Notes: generated by a model not told the origin, from the letters alone. DNA of 64,000 bases from Roseofilum capinflatum BLCC-M114 (GCF_030068505.1 NZ_JAQOSO010000079.1:1-64000), one strand, 5' to 3'; shown: positions 36,202 through 45,179, numbered from the stretch's first letter. Numbers and translations are program-made.

Positions 36202-37077
36202 TTACGCGATCTTTTGACGGTAACTCCATACTGTATTTTGCAATAATATGGCCACAGTCATCGGGCCAATGCCACCGGGAACCGGGGTAATGGCGCTACA
36301 GATAGGTTTGACGGCGGTCATATCCACATCTCCGACTAACTTCCCTTTGCCCTCGCTATCGGGAATCCGATTAATTCCCACATCAATGACCACTGCACCC
36401 GGTTTAACCCATTCGGAAGTAATCATTTGGGGTCGGCCCACCGCAGAAACTAGGATATCAGCAGAGCGGGTAATTTCCGAGAGATTTTGCGATCGCGAAT
36501 GGGCAATGGTGACCGTGGCGTTGGCTTCGAGTAACATTAAAGCCATAGGTTTACCGACTAAAATACTGCGTCCCACCACAACAGCGTTTTTTCCAGAGAT
36601 CTCAATGCCATATTCTTTAAGCAGGGTCATCACACCTTCAGGGGTGCAACTGCGAAGTCCGATTTCTGAGCGCACCAGCTTACCCAAGTTGGTGGCGTGT
36701 AGTCCATCCACATCTTTCCGGGGGTCGATGCGATGCAAGAGGGCAACTGCATCTAAATGATCGGGTAGGGGCAGTTGGACTAAAATCCCATCCACTCGCG
36801 AGTCTTCATTGAGGGCTGTAATGGTCTCTTCCAGTTCTTCTTGGGAGGTGGAAGCGGGAAAGGTGCGCCCAAAAGAACGAATCCCAATGCGATCGCACGC
36901 TTTTTGTTTATTTCTGACATAGATGGTACTCGCCGGGTCATCTCCTACCAGTAGCACCGCTAACCCTGGAGGACGACCCATTTGCGGGTGTAAGGACTCA
37001 ATTTCAGCTTTTAAGCCAGCTTTGATGGTGCGAGCCGTTGCTTTACCATCGAGAATTTGCGGGGTATCGTTTGCCAT
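36202..37077 (-). CDS. folD: Methylenetetrahydrofolate dehydrogenase / cyclohydrolase
   Basis: The ATG at 37077 gives 291 residues, [20 protein letters not shown], the normal FolD start; the open frame extends upstream to 37179 without family similarity. Motifs are [18 protein letters not shown] (about 42-59, with the Tyr and Lys of the active site), [13 protein letters not shown] and [16 protein letters not shown] near the end. The enzyme interconverts methylene-, methenyl- and formyl-THF with NADP. It leads the folD-crtE-DUF212 run. Confidence 0.95.
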   Translation of the reverse strand: MANDTPQILDGKATARTIKAGLKAEIESLHPQMGRPPGLAVLLVGDDPASTIYVRNKQKACDRIGIRSFGRTFPASTSQEELEETITALNEDSRVDGILVQLPLPDHLDAVALLHRIDPRKDVDGLHATNLGKLVRSEIGLRSCTPEGVMTLLKEYGIEISGKNAVVVGRSILVGKPMALMLLEANATVTIAHSRSQNLSEITRSADILVSAVGRPQMITSEWVKPGAVVIDVGINRIPDSEGKGKLVGDVDMTAVKPICSAITPVPGGIGPMTVAILLQNTVWSYRQKIA

Positions 37078-37220
37078 GCTCAGAATCAATCGCGCTACGC
37101 GCTGGTAATCGGTAATCGGTAATGGGGAATTGATCATTAATCCCTTTCTTGACTTACCACTTCTTCCTGCTCCTGGCAACTTTCGTTAGAATCAAAGCGT
37201 AATTTTGAGTAGATTCGACC

Positions 37221-37613
37221 ATGAGTTTATGCTCAAGCCAAGGGTTGGGAGGAGCGAGATTGATTAGCCTAGTGTTGATGGCCAGTTTGTGGGGATGCAA
37301 TCTAGAGTCGCCTTCACCGTTTGAGTTTAGTTTACCCTCCAATTCGATTACACCGATTGAGAGTCTCTCCCCCACGGCTTCAGAAACCGTTTATGTTCAG
37401 GGTAGAGTGGTTAAAGTGATACCCCTCCTCAATCGCTATGCCTATCAATTAGAGGATGATACGGGAATTGTGGTCGTTCTGACGACCGGAGAAGTACAGG
37501 AACCGGCGATCGGAGATTCGGTGAAAGTACGTGGACAATTGCGCCATCAAAGTATTCCCATTCAAGGACAAGAGTTAGGGGAGGTGTATGTGCTGGAATT
37601 GGAGCGACTCTGA
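37221..37613 (+). CDS. Small lipoprotein with OB-fold-like domain
   Basis: The 130-residue protein has a lipoprotein signal: a hydrophobic stretch LISLVLMASLWGC with a lipobox-like end and Cys26. After a Ser/Pro-rich spacer, residues 57-130 (YVQGRVVKVIPLLNRYAYQL, DDTGIVVVLTTG, VRGQLRHQ) look like a small beta barrel of the OB type, as in tOB-fold or BOF periplasmic proteins. It is probably anchored to a membrane on the outer side; the function is unknown. The 3' end overlaps the methyltransferase gene by 26 bp in another frame. Confidence 0.7.
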   Translation: MSLCSSQGLGGARLISLVLMASLWGCNLESPSPFEFSLPSNSITPIESLSPTASETVYVQGRVVKVIPLLNRYAYQLEDDTGIVVVLTTGEVQEPAIGDSVKVRGQLRHQSIPIQGQELGEVYVLELERL

Positions 37614-38169
37614 GTCCATTGAGGATGATTTACCCATTCGTCAGGCGTATGAAACCTGGGGGGTAGAGGCATTTTACCAACACTATGGTTCGACCTATCG
37701 TAATCCTCATGAGGCGATCGTCGGGCAAGTTTTGGCGCGGGGGTTGGTGGGTATGCCTAGGGAGGGTTTACCGGTTTTAGATTTAGCTTGTGGCAGTGGT
37801 GAAGTTACTTTGGCTCTGCGTGAGTTGGGATGGCAGGATATCCATGGAATCGATCCCTATACGCAGCAGGCTTATCTGGAGCGCACGGGACAGGTAGCGG
37901 AGGGTTACCGGTTTGAGGAGATTGAGCAGGGGGTGCTATGGGGACGGGAGTATGGGTTAATTGTGTGTAGTTTTGCCCTGCATTTGTTGGAGCGATCGCG
38001 ATTACCGACTTTAGCCTATCAGCTCAGTTGCATTGGCGATCGCCTAATGGTCATCACCCCCCATAAACGCCCGGAAATCGGTTCCCAATGGGGTTGGACA
38101 TTAGTAGATGAGTTCTGTTTAGAACGAGTGCGATCGCGCCTCTATTTTTCTACAAATCGGAACCTATAA
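37588..38169 (+). CDS. Class I SAM-dependent methyltransferase, overlapping the lipoprotein gene
   Basis: The protein has up to 193 residues. Motif I is VLDLACGSGEVTLALRELG (about 63-81), followed by an acidic motif II (HGIDPYTQ) and IVCSFALHLLE as the post-I motif. It is short for the family and has no clear substrate part. The ATG at 37588 lies within the end of the lipoprotein gene and follows AGGGGAGGTGT, which is a strong ribosome site but only 3-4 bases away; translational coupling is likely. The substrate is unknown. Confidence 0.75.
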   Translation: MCWNWSDSESIEDDLPIRQAYETWGVEAFYQHYGSTYRNPHEAIVGQVLARGLVGMPREGLPVLDLACGSGEVTLALRELGWQDIHGIDPYTQQAYLERTGQVAEGYRFEEIEQGVLWGREYGLIVCSFALHLLERSRLPTLAYQLSCIGDRLMVITPHKRPEIGSQWGWTLVDEFCLERVRSRLYFSTNRNL

Positions 38170-38309
38170 ACGCTTAGATTAAATTTAGGTTAAAGAAGTA
38201 AAATATGGTTTAAGTCAATGATAAAAATTGACTTAGATCAACAATTCTTATAGTCTATTATAATTGTAGTTTCCTATAATAGAAGAGGAGTTTTTTTCAG
38301 ATCAAAAAT

Positions 38310-39668
38310 ATGGTGGCACAAGTGTCAGAAATAGCAACAGAGGTAGTGGCTCGATCCGGTCTAAACGCCACTGAAGTCAACATTGATTCAACTTTAGGAG
38401 ATTTATCCTTATGGGAATGCTCTGTAGATGTGAGTCAACCGGGGCGTATTGTAGCGCAAATTTTCAAAGAGCATTCCCTACTACCCGGCGTTATCTTAAC
38501 CGATAAGGGACAATTGGCAGGCATGATTTCCCGAAGACGGTTTTTAGAACAACTGAGTCGTCCCTATGGTTTAGAAGTTTTTATTCGCCGAGAAATTAGA
38601 GTTTTAAATCGACTCGCCAATCAAAAGGTGGGCGATCATCTTTCCCCCGGTCACCTGGTTTTACCCGGCAAAACACCCATTGTAGAAGCAGCCGTTCGAT
38701 CTTTAGAGCGTCCTCCAGAAAAACTCTATGAACCTTTAGTCATCGAGTGTTCCACCCATAAGTATTGTTTGTTGGATGTGCATCAATTACTCTTAGCTCA
38801 ATCAAAAATTCATGAACTCACCACCCAATTATTACGGGAAAATACTCAAGCTCATCTCATTCAAACTGAGAAATTAGCCAGCTTGGGGCAAATGGTGGCG
38901 GGATTAGCTCATGAAATTAGAAATCCAGTGAATACTCTATGGGGAAATGTGAAGTTCTTAAAAACCTATAGTCAGGATTTACTAGATTTGGTCGAGGCTT
39001 ATGAGCAAGAAGCAGGTGAAGATCCCGAACCGATTGAAGACTTAAAAGAAGATATTGATTTTGAATATTTAGAGAATGATTTGCCGGAACTGATTGACAG
39101 TATGCAGGAGAGTGCCGAGCGCTTAAATCAATTAGTCGGTGGAATGCGGAACTTTTCCCATATGGGTGAAAACCACGCCCAACTTGCGAATCTTCATGAA
39201 TGTTTAGATAGTACCTTGTTGATTTTACGCAATAAACTCAAATATGGGATTAACTTGGTGAAAAATTACGGAGAGTTGCCGTTGGTTGAGTGTTATTCTG
39301 GGCAACTCAGCCAAGTTTTCATGAACTTGCTCACTAATGCCATCGATGCTTTGAATGAGCGGGAAAAATCAGAGCAATGGCAACCAGAAATTATGATTAC
39401 TACCCAATGGTTGACGGAACCGGATGAGTCAGAATGGGTTAAAATCCAAATTGCGGATAATGGGATCGGTATACCACTGGAGATTCAAGAGCGTATTTTT
39501 GAAACATTTTTTACCACAAAGCCCGTAGGTCAAGGGACGGGATTAGGGTTGGCGATTTCCCATCAGATTGTAACGGAAAAACACCAAGGCTATTTAAAGT
39601 TGCGATCGCAACCAGGAAGCGGTACAACCTTTGAAATTGGGTTACCAGTGAGTCGCTCGGCAGATTAA
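38310..39668 (+). CDS. Sensor histidine kinase with CBS-like N-terminal domain
   Basis: The 452-residue soluble protein has no membrane helix. Residues about 25-160 look like a CBS-pair (DKGQLAGMISRRRFLEQLSR, VVEAAVRSL-like). The dimerisation helix holds GLAHEIRNPVN with His201 and, unusually, an acidic insertion of about 45 residues (EQEAGEDPEPIEDLKEDIDF) between the two helices. The catalytic part has NLLTNAIDAL (N box), DNGIGIP (G1), FETFFTTKP (F) and GQGTGLGLAIS (G2). No response regulator is adjacent. The last 4 bp overlap the end of glcF on the other strand. Confidence 0.9.
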   Translation: MVAQVSEIATEVVARSGLNATEVNIDSTLGDLSLWECSVDVSQPGRIVAQIFKEHSLLPGVILTDKGQLAGMISRRRFLEQLSRPYGLEVFIRREIRVLNRLANQKVGDHLSPGHLVLPGKTPIVEAAVRSLERPPEKLYEPLVIECSTHKYCLLDVHQLLLAQSKIHELTTQLLRENTQAHLIQTEKLASLGQMVAGLAHEIRNPVNTLWGNVKFLKTYSQDLLDLVEAYEQEAGEDPEPIEDLKEDIDFEYLENDLPELIDSMQESAERLNQLVGGMRNFSHMGENHAQLANLHECLDSTLLILRNKLKYGINLVKNYGELPLVECYSGQLSQVFMNLLTNAIDALNEREKSEQWQPEIMITTQWLTEPDESEWVKIQIADNGIGIPLEIQERIFETFFTTKPVGQGTGLGLAISHQIVTEKHQGYLKLRSQPGSGTTFEIGLPVSRSAD

Positions 39669-41026
39669 TTGAGCGAGGATAGGGAAATGGAGCGCATGGA
39701 ATAATCGAGTAGTTCGATGGGATGGAAAATCGAAACTGTCTTACCCTGCTGCTGTAGGTGTTTTTTGATCTGTAAACTACAGCCTGGATTCGCGGAGGCA
39801 ATTATATCAGCTCCAGTATTGAGCAAATTATGCACTTTTTGATCCCCTAAACTTTCAGCTACATCTGGCTGCAACATATTATAAACGCCCGCACTACCAC
39901 AACATAAGGCAGCATCAACCGGTTCTTTTAACTGCACACCAGGAATTTGTTTGAGGAGTTGGCGGGGTTGAACGCTGATTTTTTGTCCATGTAGCAGATG
40001 ACAAGCATCTTGATAAACAATCTTCAACTCTTCTTCAGCTAGGGGAGAAAGTGGAGCCGTTAACCCCACCATAGCTAAAAATTCTTGAATATCTTTCACT
40101 TGACTAACAAACTGTTTCGCCTTGTCTCGATAGTTGGGATCGTCGGCTAAAATATGCCCATATTCTTTCAGGGTATGGCCACATCCTGCCGCGTTAATGA
40201 TTACATAATCGAGGTCTAAATCAGCAAAAGAATCAATCATTTGCCGCGCTAAATCTTGGGCGGGTTTGGTTTGCCCCTGATGTTCGGGCAGTGCCCCACA
40301 ACAGCCTTGACTTTTAGGAATAACGACTTCGCAGCCATTGCCGGTTAAAACGCGAATGGTTGCCGCATTGACGGGATTAAAAAATAGCCGTTGTACGCAG
40401 CCGATAATTACCCCCACTCGATAGCGTTTTTCCCCTTGAGCGGGGATGACATCTGCAAAGGAGTGACGCAGGGAAGCGAGGGAAATCTGGGGTAATATGG
40501 ATTCCATGGCGGCCAATCTAGGGGAGATTTTTTTGAGCAGATTGGTGCGGCGAATCAGCGATTGTAAGCCTGATTTTTGATAGAGATAGAGGGGATAAAG
40601 GAGGGGAACTAAGCGATTGGGGTAGGGAAACAGATTGAAGATTAAGGAGCGAATAATCTGATCGCCAATATTGCGGTCAATATTGCGTTCGACTTGGTGG
40701 CGAGTGGCAGAAATGAGTTTATCATACTGCACGCCGGAAGGACAGGTGCTGACACAGGCTAAACAGCCTAAACAGGTGTCAAAATGTTGGGAGGTAGCGG
40801 GGGCTAAGGGGGCTTCACCTTGGTTAATGGCATCCATGAGGTAAATGCGTCCTCTGGGGGAGTCCATTTCTTGCCCTAAAACGCGATAACTGGGGCAGGT
40901 GGAGAGACAAAAACCGCAATGAACACAGGCGTTAATTAGCTCCGGTTCGGGGGGATTTTGGGGATCGAATCCAGGGGAAAGATGGGGATTTTGAGATAAG
41001 AAGTTGCTGTTTTTGGCGGGGGTCAT
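39665..41026 (-). CDS. glcF: Glycolate dehydrogenase Fe-S subunit
   Basis: The ATG at 41026 gives 453 residues starting MTPAKNSNFLSQNPHL. Two 4Fe-4S motifs are present (Cys34, 37, 40, 44 and Cys85, 88, 91, 95), then two CCG domains (QGCCGALPE and AALCCGSAGVYN) of the heterodisulfide-reductase kind. With GlcD and GlcE it oxidises glycolate from photorespiration, passing electrons to the membrane. An in-frame extension to 41110 would only translate a heptamer repeat array (IPYSLFPIPYSLFP), so it is not used. glcE lies upstream in the same direction; glcD is not in the window. Confidence 0.92.
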   Translation of the reverse strand: MTPAKNSNFLSQNPHLSPGFDPQNPPEPELINACVHCGFCLSTCPSYRVLGQEMDSPRGRIYLMDAINQGEAPLAPATSQHFDTCLGCLACVSTCPSGVQYDKLISATRHQVERNIDRNIGDQIIRSLIFNLFPYPNRLVPLLYPLYLYQKSGLQSLIRRTNLLKKISPRLAAMESILPQISLASLRHSFADVIPAQGEKRYRVGVIIGCVQRLFFNPVNAATIRVLTGNGCEVVIPKSQGCCGALPEHQGQTKPAQDLARQMIDSFADLDLDYVIINAAGCGHTLKEYGHILADDPNYRDKAKQFVSQVKDIQEFLAMVGLTAPLSPLAEEELKIVYQDACHLLHGQKISVQPRQLLKQIPGVQLKEPVDAALCCGSAGVYNMLQPDVAESLGDQKVHNLLNTGADIIASANPGCSLQIKKHLQQQGKTVSIFHPIELLDYSMRSISLSSLN

Positions 41027-41033
41027 GAAAAGA

Positions 41034-41089
41034 GGGAATAGGGAATAGGGAATAGGGAATAGGGAATAGGGAATAGGGAATGGGGAATG
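41034..41089. repeat. Eight tandem GGGAATA heptamers (STRR) between glcE and glcF
   Basis: Six exact GGGAATA units at 41034-41075 are followed by two GGGAATG units to 41089. The array ends 8 bp before the glcF start codon (reading on the minus strand), so it occupies the ribosome-binding zone of glcF: on that strand the units read TATTCCC and provide no Shine-Dalgarno sequence. Copy-number change here would alter the leader of glcF. Confidence 0.95.
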
Positions 41090-41206
41090 GGCCGTTCCTA
41101 CCCTACCCATTGACTGGATATGGTTTTAATTATGCAAAAAAATGTTACTTTTGTGCAAGGTGAAAAACATGGGTTCTGCTAATTGATACTATAGAAATCC
41201 AGTGGA

Positions 41207-42475
41207 TCAAATGAAGCGATCGCAACTGAGTAAGGAATCAGGATCGAATTGATGCTTGAGGGTTTGCATGATTTTTAGGGCATTTCCGGTATAGCCCCAT
41301 ATGTCTATGGCTTTTTTGAGGGATGGAGGCGCTTCTAAGATGGAGAGAAAGCCGCCATGGGAGGTGAGATAAGAGCGCAGTTCTAGGAGTTGGGTTGAGC
41401 GGATTTGATTGCATCGGAGTATACCTAATCCGGTTCGAGCGTGGATCGCACATTCACTTTGCACTTGAACAAGCTGTTGAATTTTGGACAACAGGTTAAC
41501 GGCTTGGATGGGACGAATGCCGAGTTTGCAAACCACTTTTTGGGGGTGGGGTTCCCAGAGCTGATGTTGCCAGGTTTGCCAGTGTTGAGTTTCGTCTTGC
41601 TGCTCGTAAATTTGGGCGCTTAATTCTAAGGTTTGACCGAGTTCGAGTACCCGTTGGGTTTGTTCTTGTACGCTTAGGGGTATGCTTTGGAACCGAGCAG
41701 CAAGCAATATTTCATCGTTTTGGGGTCTGAGATCGAGGGCGGTGGGGGTTAGACTGGAACTCAGTAGGGTTTGGGTGGCTTGGGCGATCGCCTCTGGATT
41801 GCCTGAAAGTATGATGGTGGCGGAACTTTGGGGAATGGGATACAGGCGAAAGGTGGCTTGGGAGATGATGCCTAAACTGCCATAGCTGCCGGTGAAGAGT
41901 TTCATGAGGTCATAACCAGCCACATTTTTAACCACTCTGCCCCCAGCTTTGGCTATTTCGCCATCACTGCGGATAAAGGAGATCCCAATCAGGCGATCGC
42001 GCACACCGCCATACCGATGTCGCCAACTCCCAGTATCTGCCGTAGCAATGATACCGCCGATGGTGGCTTGGTTGGGGTAGGCGGGATCGAAGGCTAAAAA
42101 CTGGTTATGGGTCGCTAAAAATTGATTCACCTGTGCTAAGGTGATCCCCGCTTCTACGGTAAGGGTGAGATCTCCGGCTGCATGTTCTATAACTTGGTTA
42201 ATGCGTTGGGTACTGATGAGGAGATCGACGGGTTTACCGATGCCACCCCAATGAATTTTACTGCCTGCTCCCCAGGGTAAGACACGCCATTGGTTGGCTT
42301 TGGAGAGTTTCATGATTTCGCTCAGTTGCTCTTGAGTTTCAGGATACACCACGGAGGGAGGGGGCGATCCAGGTTGCCAAGCTTGTTGAAAACGCTGTTG
42401 TAGGGAGGCTTCGAGCTGCTCAAAGGGCAACAGGGGGCAGATATCGGGGAGGGAGGTAGGGGCGATCGCAGTCAC
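41207..42475 (-). CDS. glcE: Glycolate dehydrogenase FAD-binding subunit
   Basis: The 422-residue protein has a PCMH-type FAD domain at about 35-215: VVYPETQEQLSEIMKLSKAN, WGAGSKIHWGG, DLTLTVEAGITLAQVNQFLA and PNQATIGGIIAT. GGRVVKNVAGYDLMKLFTGS (about 178-197) is the typical GlcE/GlcD block. The C-terminal half is divergent, as usual for GlcE. It acts with glcF, which lies 180 bp downstream on the same strand. Start ATG at 42475. Confidence 0.9.
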   Translation of the reverse strand: MTAIAPTSLPDICPLLPFEQLEASLQQRFQQAWQPGSPPPSVVYPETQEQLSEIMKLSKANQWRVLPWGAGSKIHWGGIGKPVDLLISTQRINQVIEHAAGDLTLTVEAGITLAQVNQFLATHNQFLAFDPAYPNQATIGGIIATADTGSWRHRYGGVRDRLIGISFIRSDGEIAKAGGRVVKNVAGYDLMKLFTGSYGSLGIISQATFRLYPIPQSSATIILSGNPEAIAQATQTLLSSSLTPTALDLRPQNDEILLAARFQSIPLSVQEQTQRVLELGQTLELSAQIYEQQDETQHWQTWQHQLWEPHPQKVVCKLGIRPIQAVNLLSKIQQLVQVQSECAIHARTGLGILRCNQIRSTQLLELRSYLTSHGGFLSILEAPPSLKKAIDIWGYTGNALKIMQTLKHQFDPDSLLSCDRFI

Positions 42476-42540
42476 AGTGAGAATGGATAAGGTTAGAGTC
42501 TATTGTCTATGATACTGTGCGATCGGCGATCGGTCGTCGA

Positions 42541-43287
42541 TTATGGGTCTAGGCGATCGGGATCGATACCTAATTCCCTCAGTTTTTGAGCGAGTTTTTC
42601 CGCTTTCTGTTGAGCCGATAATGCCCGTTGTTCCGTCGATAATAGCTGTTGTTCCGTTGATAATAGCTGTTGTTGAGCTGAAATAATTTGCTCTTCCGGT
42701 GTTAAATAGCGCTCTCCCTGCTCATCATACCAATAGAGCCATTCTCTCTCTATTCCTTGATACGTTCCCTCCGCTCTACCGATGCCTAAATTTAACTCGG
42801 ATAACCACACCGGTTCCCCGGACAATAATTCATATGCACCAGCTTTTAGTTCATAGACTTCCAGCTTCTGTTTCCTTTTCCGCAAAGGATTATAGATCGC
42901 ATAATATAAAATTCCCAGTTGGGCATATTCTTCTTTTTTCTGAGTATATTCTTTCCGTCGTTTATGGGAAACCACTTCTAACACCAGGGTGGGCAATTTC
43001 TGCTCTTCCCACAGCACATAGGAGAAACGTAAATCCGAGTCAATAATTCTTGGTACACCCACACTCAAAAAGCCATCGGGGACAATAGCAGGTTGATTCG
43101 GATCGTAATAGATTCCCATGTCTACTCCAAAAAACCAATCCATCCGTTCTGCCCAAATTAAAGCCAGCATCGCCTTGAGCAAACTGGGAATTAAATCTTG
43201 TAGTTCGTTATCCACGGGAGTATCATCCGAATCGGGTAAATCTTCAGCAGAGGGTAAGCAAGCTCTGGGATTATAGTTGAGTAACAT
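42541..43287 (-). CDS. Uma2-family (DUF820) putative nuclease with heptad-repeat tail
   Basis: The 248-residue protein has a PD-(D/E)XK-like core with GFLSVGVPRIID..., LPTLVLEVVSHKRRKEYTQK (about 115-134) and KKEEYAQLGILYYAIYNPL (about 138-156), the pattern of Uma2 proteins that expand in cyanobacteria. Its cellular role is unknown. The tail, about 205-235, is a run of seven-residue repeats (QQLLSTEQQLLSTEQRALSA), encoded by near-identical 21-bp units, likely a short coiled coil. Start ATG at 43287. It may belong to mobile or conflict-related islands, and the neighbouring region supports that. Confidence 0.85.
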   Translation of the reverse strand: MLLNYNPRACLPSAEDLPDSDDTPVDNELQDLIPSLLKAMLALIWAERMDWFFGVDMGIYYDPNQPAIVPDGFLSVGVPRIIDSDLRFSYVLWEEQKLPTLVLEVVSHKRRKEYTQKKEEYAQLGILYYAIYNPLRKRKQKLEVYELKAGAYELLSGEPVWLSELNLGIGRAEGTYQGIEREWLYWYDEQGERYLTPEEQIISAQQQLLSTEQQLLSTEQRALSAQQKAEKLAQKLRELGIDPDRLDP

Positions 43288-43321
43288 AGGCTTGTTGTGT
43301 ATCTATCCATTACAGTATAGT

Positions 43322-43459
43322 TTAAGCAAGACCATACTTGGTATAAGGACGTTTGTATGGGGGATGTAAACCGAGAATAATATCTGAAGGGGGAACGCCT
43401 TTATCTACCAACTCTTGCACCTCTTGGACAATTTGACGATACTTTTCTAGTTTTTCCAT
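43322..43459 (-). CDS. Internally deleted XisI-like mini-protein (45 residues)
   Basis: The 45-residue frame is preceded by AGAGGAGGTTGTCGA, a very strong ribosome site. Its first 13 residues (MEKLEKYRQIVQE) match the N-terminus of XisI, and the rest (LVDKGVPPSDIILGLHPPYK, then RPYTKYGLA) matches the XisI C-terminus. The middle of about 55-60 residues is missing, and the frame is kept across the join. XisI normally has about 111 residues and works with XisH. No xisH is nearby. The gene may be a decayed remnant or a trimmed functional peptide. Confidence 0.75.
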   Translation of the reverse strand: MEKLEKYRQIVQEVQELVDKGVPPSDIILGLHPPYKRPYTKYGLA

Positions 43460-43521
43460 TCGACAACCTCCTCTAAATTGGGGTCATATGCGATCGGGCT
43501 GAGACGGTTTCCTTACTCATA

Positions 43522-44883
43522 TTAGCCTACAAATTTGAGATATTCTTGAAAAATAGGATTTAGGGTAAATGACGGTCGATCGCCCTGAACTGAATTTAAT
43601 AGATAGCGCCTACTCAAAGACTGCAAACCATTCACAACTTCTAGAGAAGATAAGTTTAAAGCATTTCTTAAATCATCCCTGGAAAGAGGTGCTGTTGTCC
43701 GACTCATCTCTAAACTGATGTTTTGTTCTACTGGAGATAGCCTCATCCATAAGGTGTTCCAAAGTAATTTTATCTCTTCTGTAAATATCAAACTTTCCTC
43801 AGCAATAAACTCATTAACATGACCTGAAAAGACTTCTTTAATCAAACTAGAGATGGAGTGCAAATATAAAGGATGTCCGTGATAAAGATTACTGAGGTCT
43901 AGTAATTTTTCTTCCGGGGGTAAGCCCTGATATTGCAGAAATTCTACAGCATCAGTATTTAACCCTCCCAGTTCTAAAGATTGAATGGGGTATAACTGAG
44001 CATCCAAAGAAATCATTTCTGAAAATTTTTCTTGACTAATCAGGATTAAACAGCTTTGATGTGAAACTTCTGCCATCATTTGGAAAAATGTTCTATACTC
44101 TGTATATTCGGGCTTATACTGTCCCGCAAATTGTCCAGGAATAAATAGATTTTGTACATCATCAAGCACTAGCAAACATCGCTGATTCGATAATAGTTCA
44201 AAAACTTGGTTAATTTGTTCATCAAGCCCCAGGCTCTTTTCTATTTCTGGGTTAAAAGTTCCTAAAACATCATGTAGTAGATGATTGAGAACTTTGGAGA
44301 ATTTCAAGCTTTTCCAGATTGCAGCATCCCAAGAATCTAAATGTAAGTCAATAAATTGCCTAACCAGCGTTGTTTTACCAATACCACTTAATCCCGACAC
44401 TGCCATCAGACGAGTGGGTTGATTGAAAATAGACTCAGAAAGTTTTTCTAGTTCCTCGCTGCGTCCTTCAAAGTAAGTAATCTCAGGTGCGAGTGCTAAA
44501 TCTATAAGAGAGTTCAGACTTGCTTGACTGTTTGTAGTAGTTGCTTGGTGTTTCTCTGATTTCTCCGGACATAAATTAAAGTGACTATGGATTCCAACAC
44601 CAACTACTTGAGACGAATTAATTGGAATATTCCATCTTTCAATTGTCGCCCGAAAATTAGATTTATTCACATCTTCTTCTAACCGTTCTGACAAAATTCG
44701 CCATAGCTTATACCCCACATCTCTCACCCGACTCTCACTGCGATGGCATTCTTGAGCAATTTCTTCATAACTTTCCCCTTCCCATACCCCTTTGACTACA
44801 GCCTTTTGAATGTCATCTAAGTGTTTTCCTGTTTCAGCAAAGACGAGGCGATCGGCAAATTGTAACACTTCTGTAACAACCAT
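43522..44883 (-). CDS. STAND NTPase with vMAP-type N-terminal domain, no sensor repeats
   Basis: The protein has 453 residues. Residues 1-80 form the helical/HTH-like domain seen at the front of vWA-MoxR-associated proteins (ESYEEIAQECHRSESRVRDV). After a linker, an NB-ARC ATPase spans about 135-450, with P-loop GLSGIGKTT (164-172) and Walker B LLVLDD (Asp241/242). It ends within the winged-helix part (LSRRYLLNSVQGDRPSFTLN), where relatives continue with WD40 or TPR sensor repeats; these are lacking. Such proteins are often in conflict or regulatory systems. It is divergent from the RiPP cassette with 188 bp between. Confidence 0.85.
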   Translation of the reverse strand: MVVTEVLQFADRLVFAETGKHLDDIQKAVVKGVWEGESYEEIAQECHRSESRVRDVGYKLWRILSERLEEDVNKSNFRATIERWNIPINSSQVVGVGIHSHFNLCPEKSEKHQATTTNSQASLNSLIDLALAPEITYFEGRSEELEKLSESIFNQPTRLMAVSGLSGIGKTTLVRQFIDLHLDSWDAAIWKSLKFSKVLNHLLHDVLGTFNPEIEKSLGLDEQINQVFELLSNQRCLLVLDDVQNLFIPGQFAGQYKPEYTEYRTFFQMMAEVSHQSCLILISQEKFSEMISLDAQLYPIQSLELGGLNTDAVEFLQYQGLPPEEKLLDLSNLYHGHPLYLHSISSLIKEVFSGHVNEFIAEESLIFTEEIKLLWNTLWMRLSPVEQNISLEMSRTTAPLSRDDLRNALNLSSLEVVNGLQSLSRRYLLNSVQGDRPSFTLNPIFQEYLKFVG

Positions 44884-45071
44884 AGAGTGAAGATAGAGTA
44901 AGGGTTTCCGCCATTATAACTCAGTATCATACAGGCTCTCACGATATTTCACGATTGTCATTGAAATATTTATTGATAAAACTCAGGCTTGAATAGGATA
45001 TTTGAGTATTTAGTTATTTTCAAATTAAGGGGTATTATTTTTAATAATCTCTATGAAATAGGGTATGCACC

Positions 45072-45179
45072 ATGACTGAAAACAAACAGGTCAAAATCCA
45101 GGTTAAACCTGAACAAATCAAAACGACTAAGCCTGATTCTTTATTTAAGAACCGTGCTACTTGCCAACGTCGTAGCTAG
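45072..45179 (+). CDS. Candidate RiPP precursor peptide (35 residues)
   Basis: A short frame 92 bp upstream of the radical SAM gene, in the same direction, encodes a 35-residue hydrophilic peptide: a Lys/Gln/Thr-rich leader (MTENKQVKIQVKPEQIKTTK) and a C-terminal part ending PDSLFKNRATCQRRS. One Cys at position 31 sits next to Arg, Gln and Arg residues. Small peptide genes directly before SPASM-type maturases are normally their substrates, and Cys and Arg are plausible modification sites. I recognise no known precursor family. The ribosome site is weak (AGGGTATGCACC). No exporter or protease gene adjoins it. Confidence 0.65.
   Translation: MTENKQVKIQVKPEQIKTTKPDSLFKNRATCQRRS

Noticed and set aside
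36248-36760. 170-codon plus-strand frame within folD
   Set aside because: Complete antisense overlap with conserved FolD motifs and no protein-like features.
41027-41110. N-terminal extension of GlcF
   Set aside because: It encodes only a repeated IPYSLFP peptide from the heptamer array; homology begins at the ATG at 41026.
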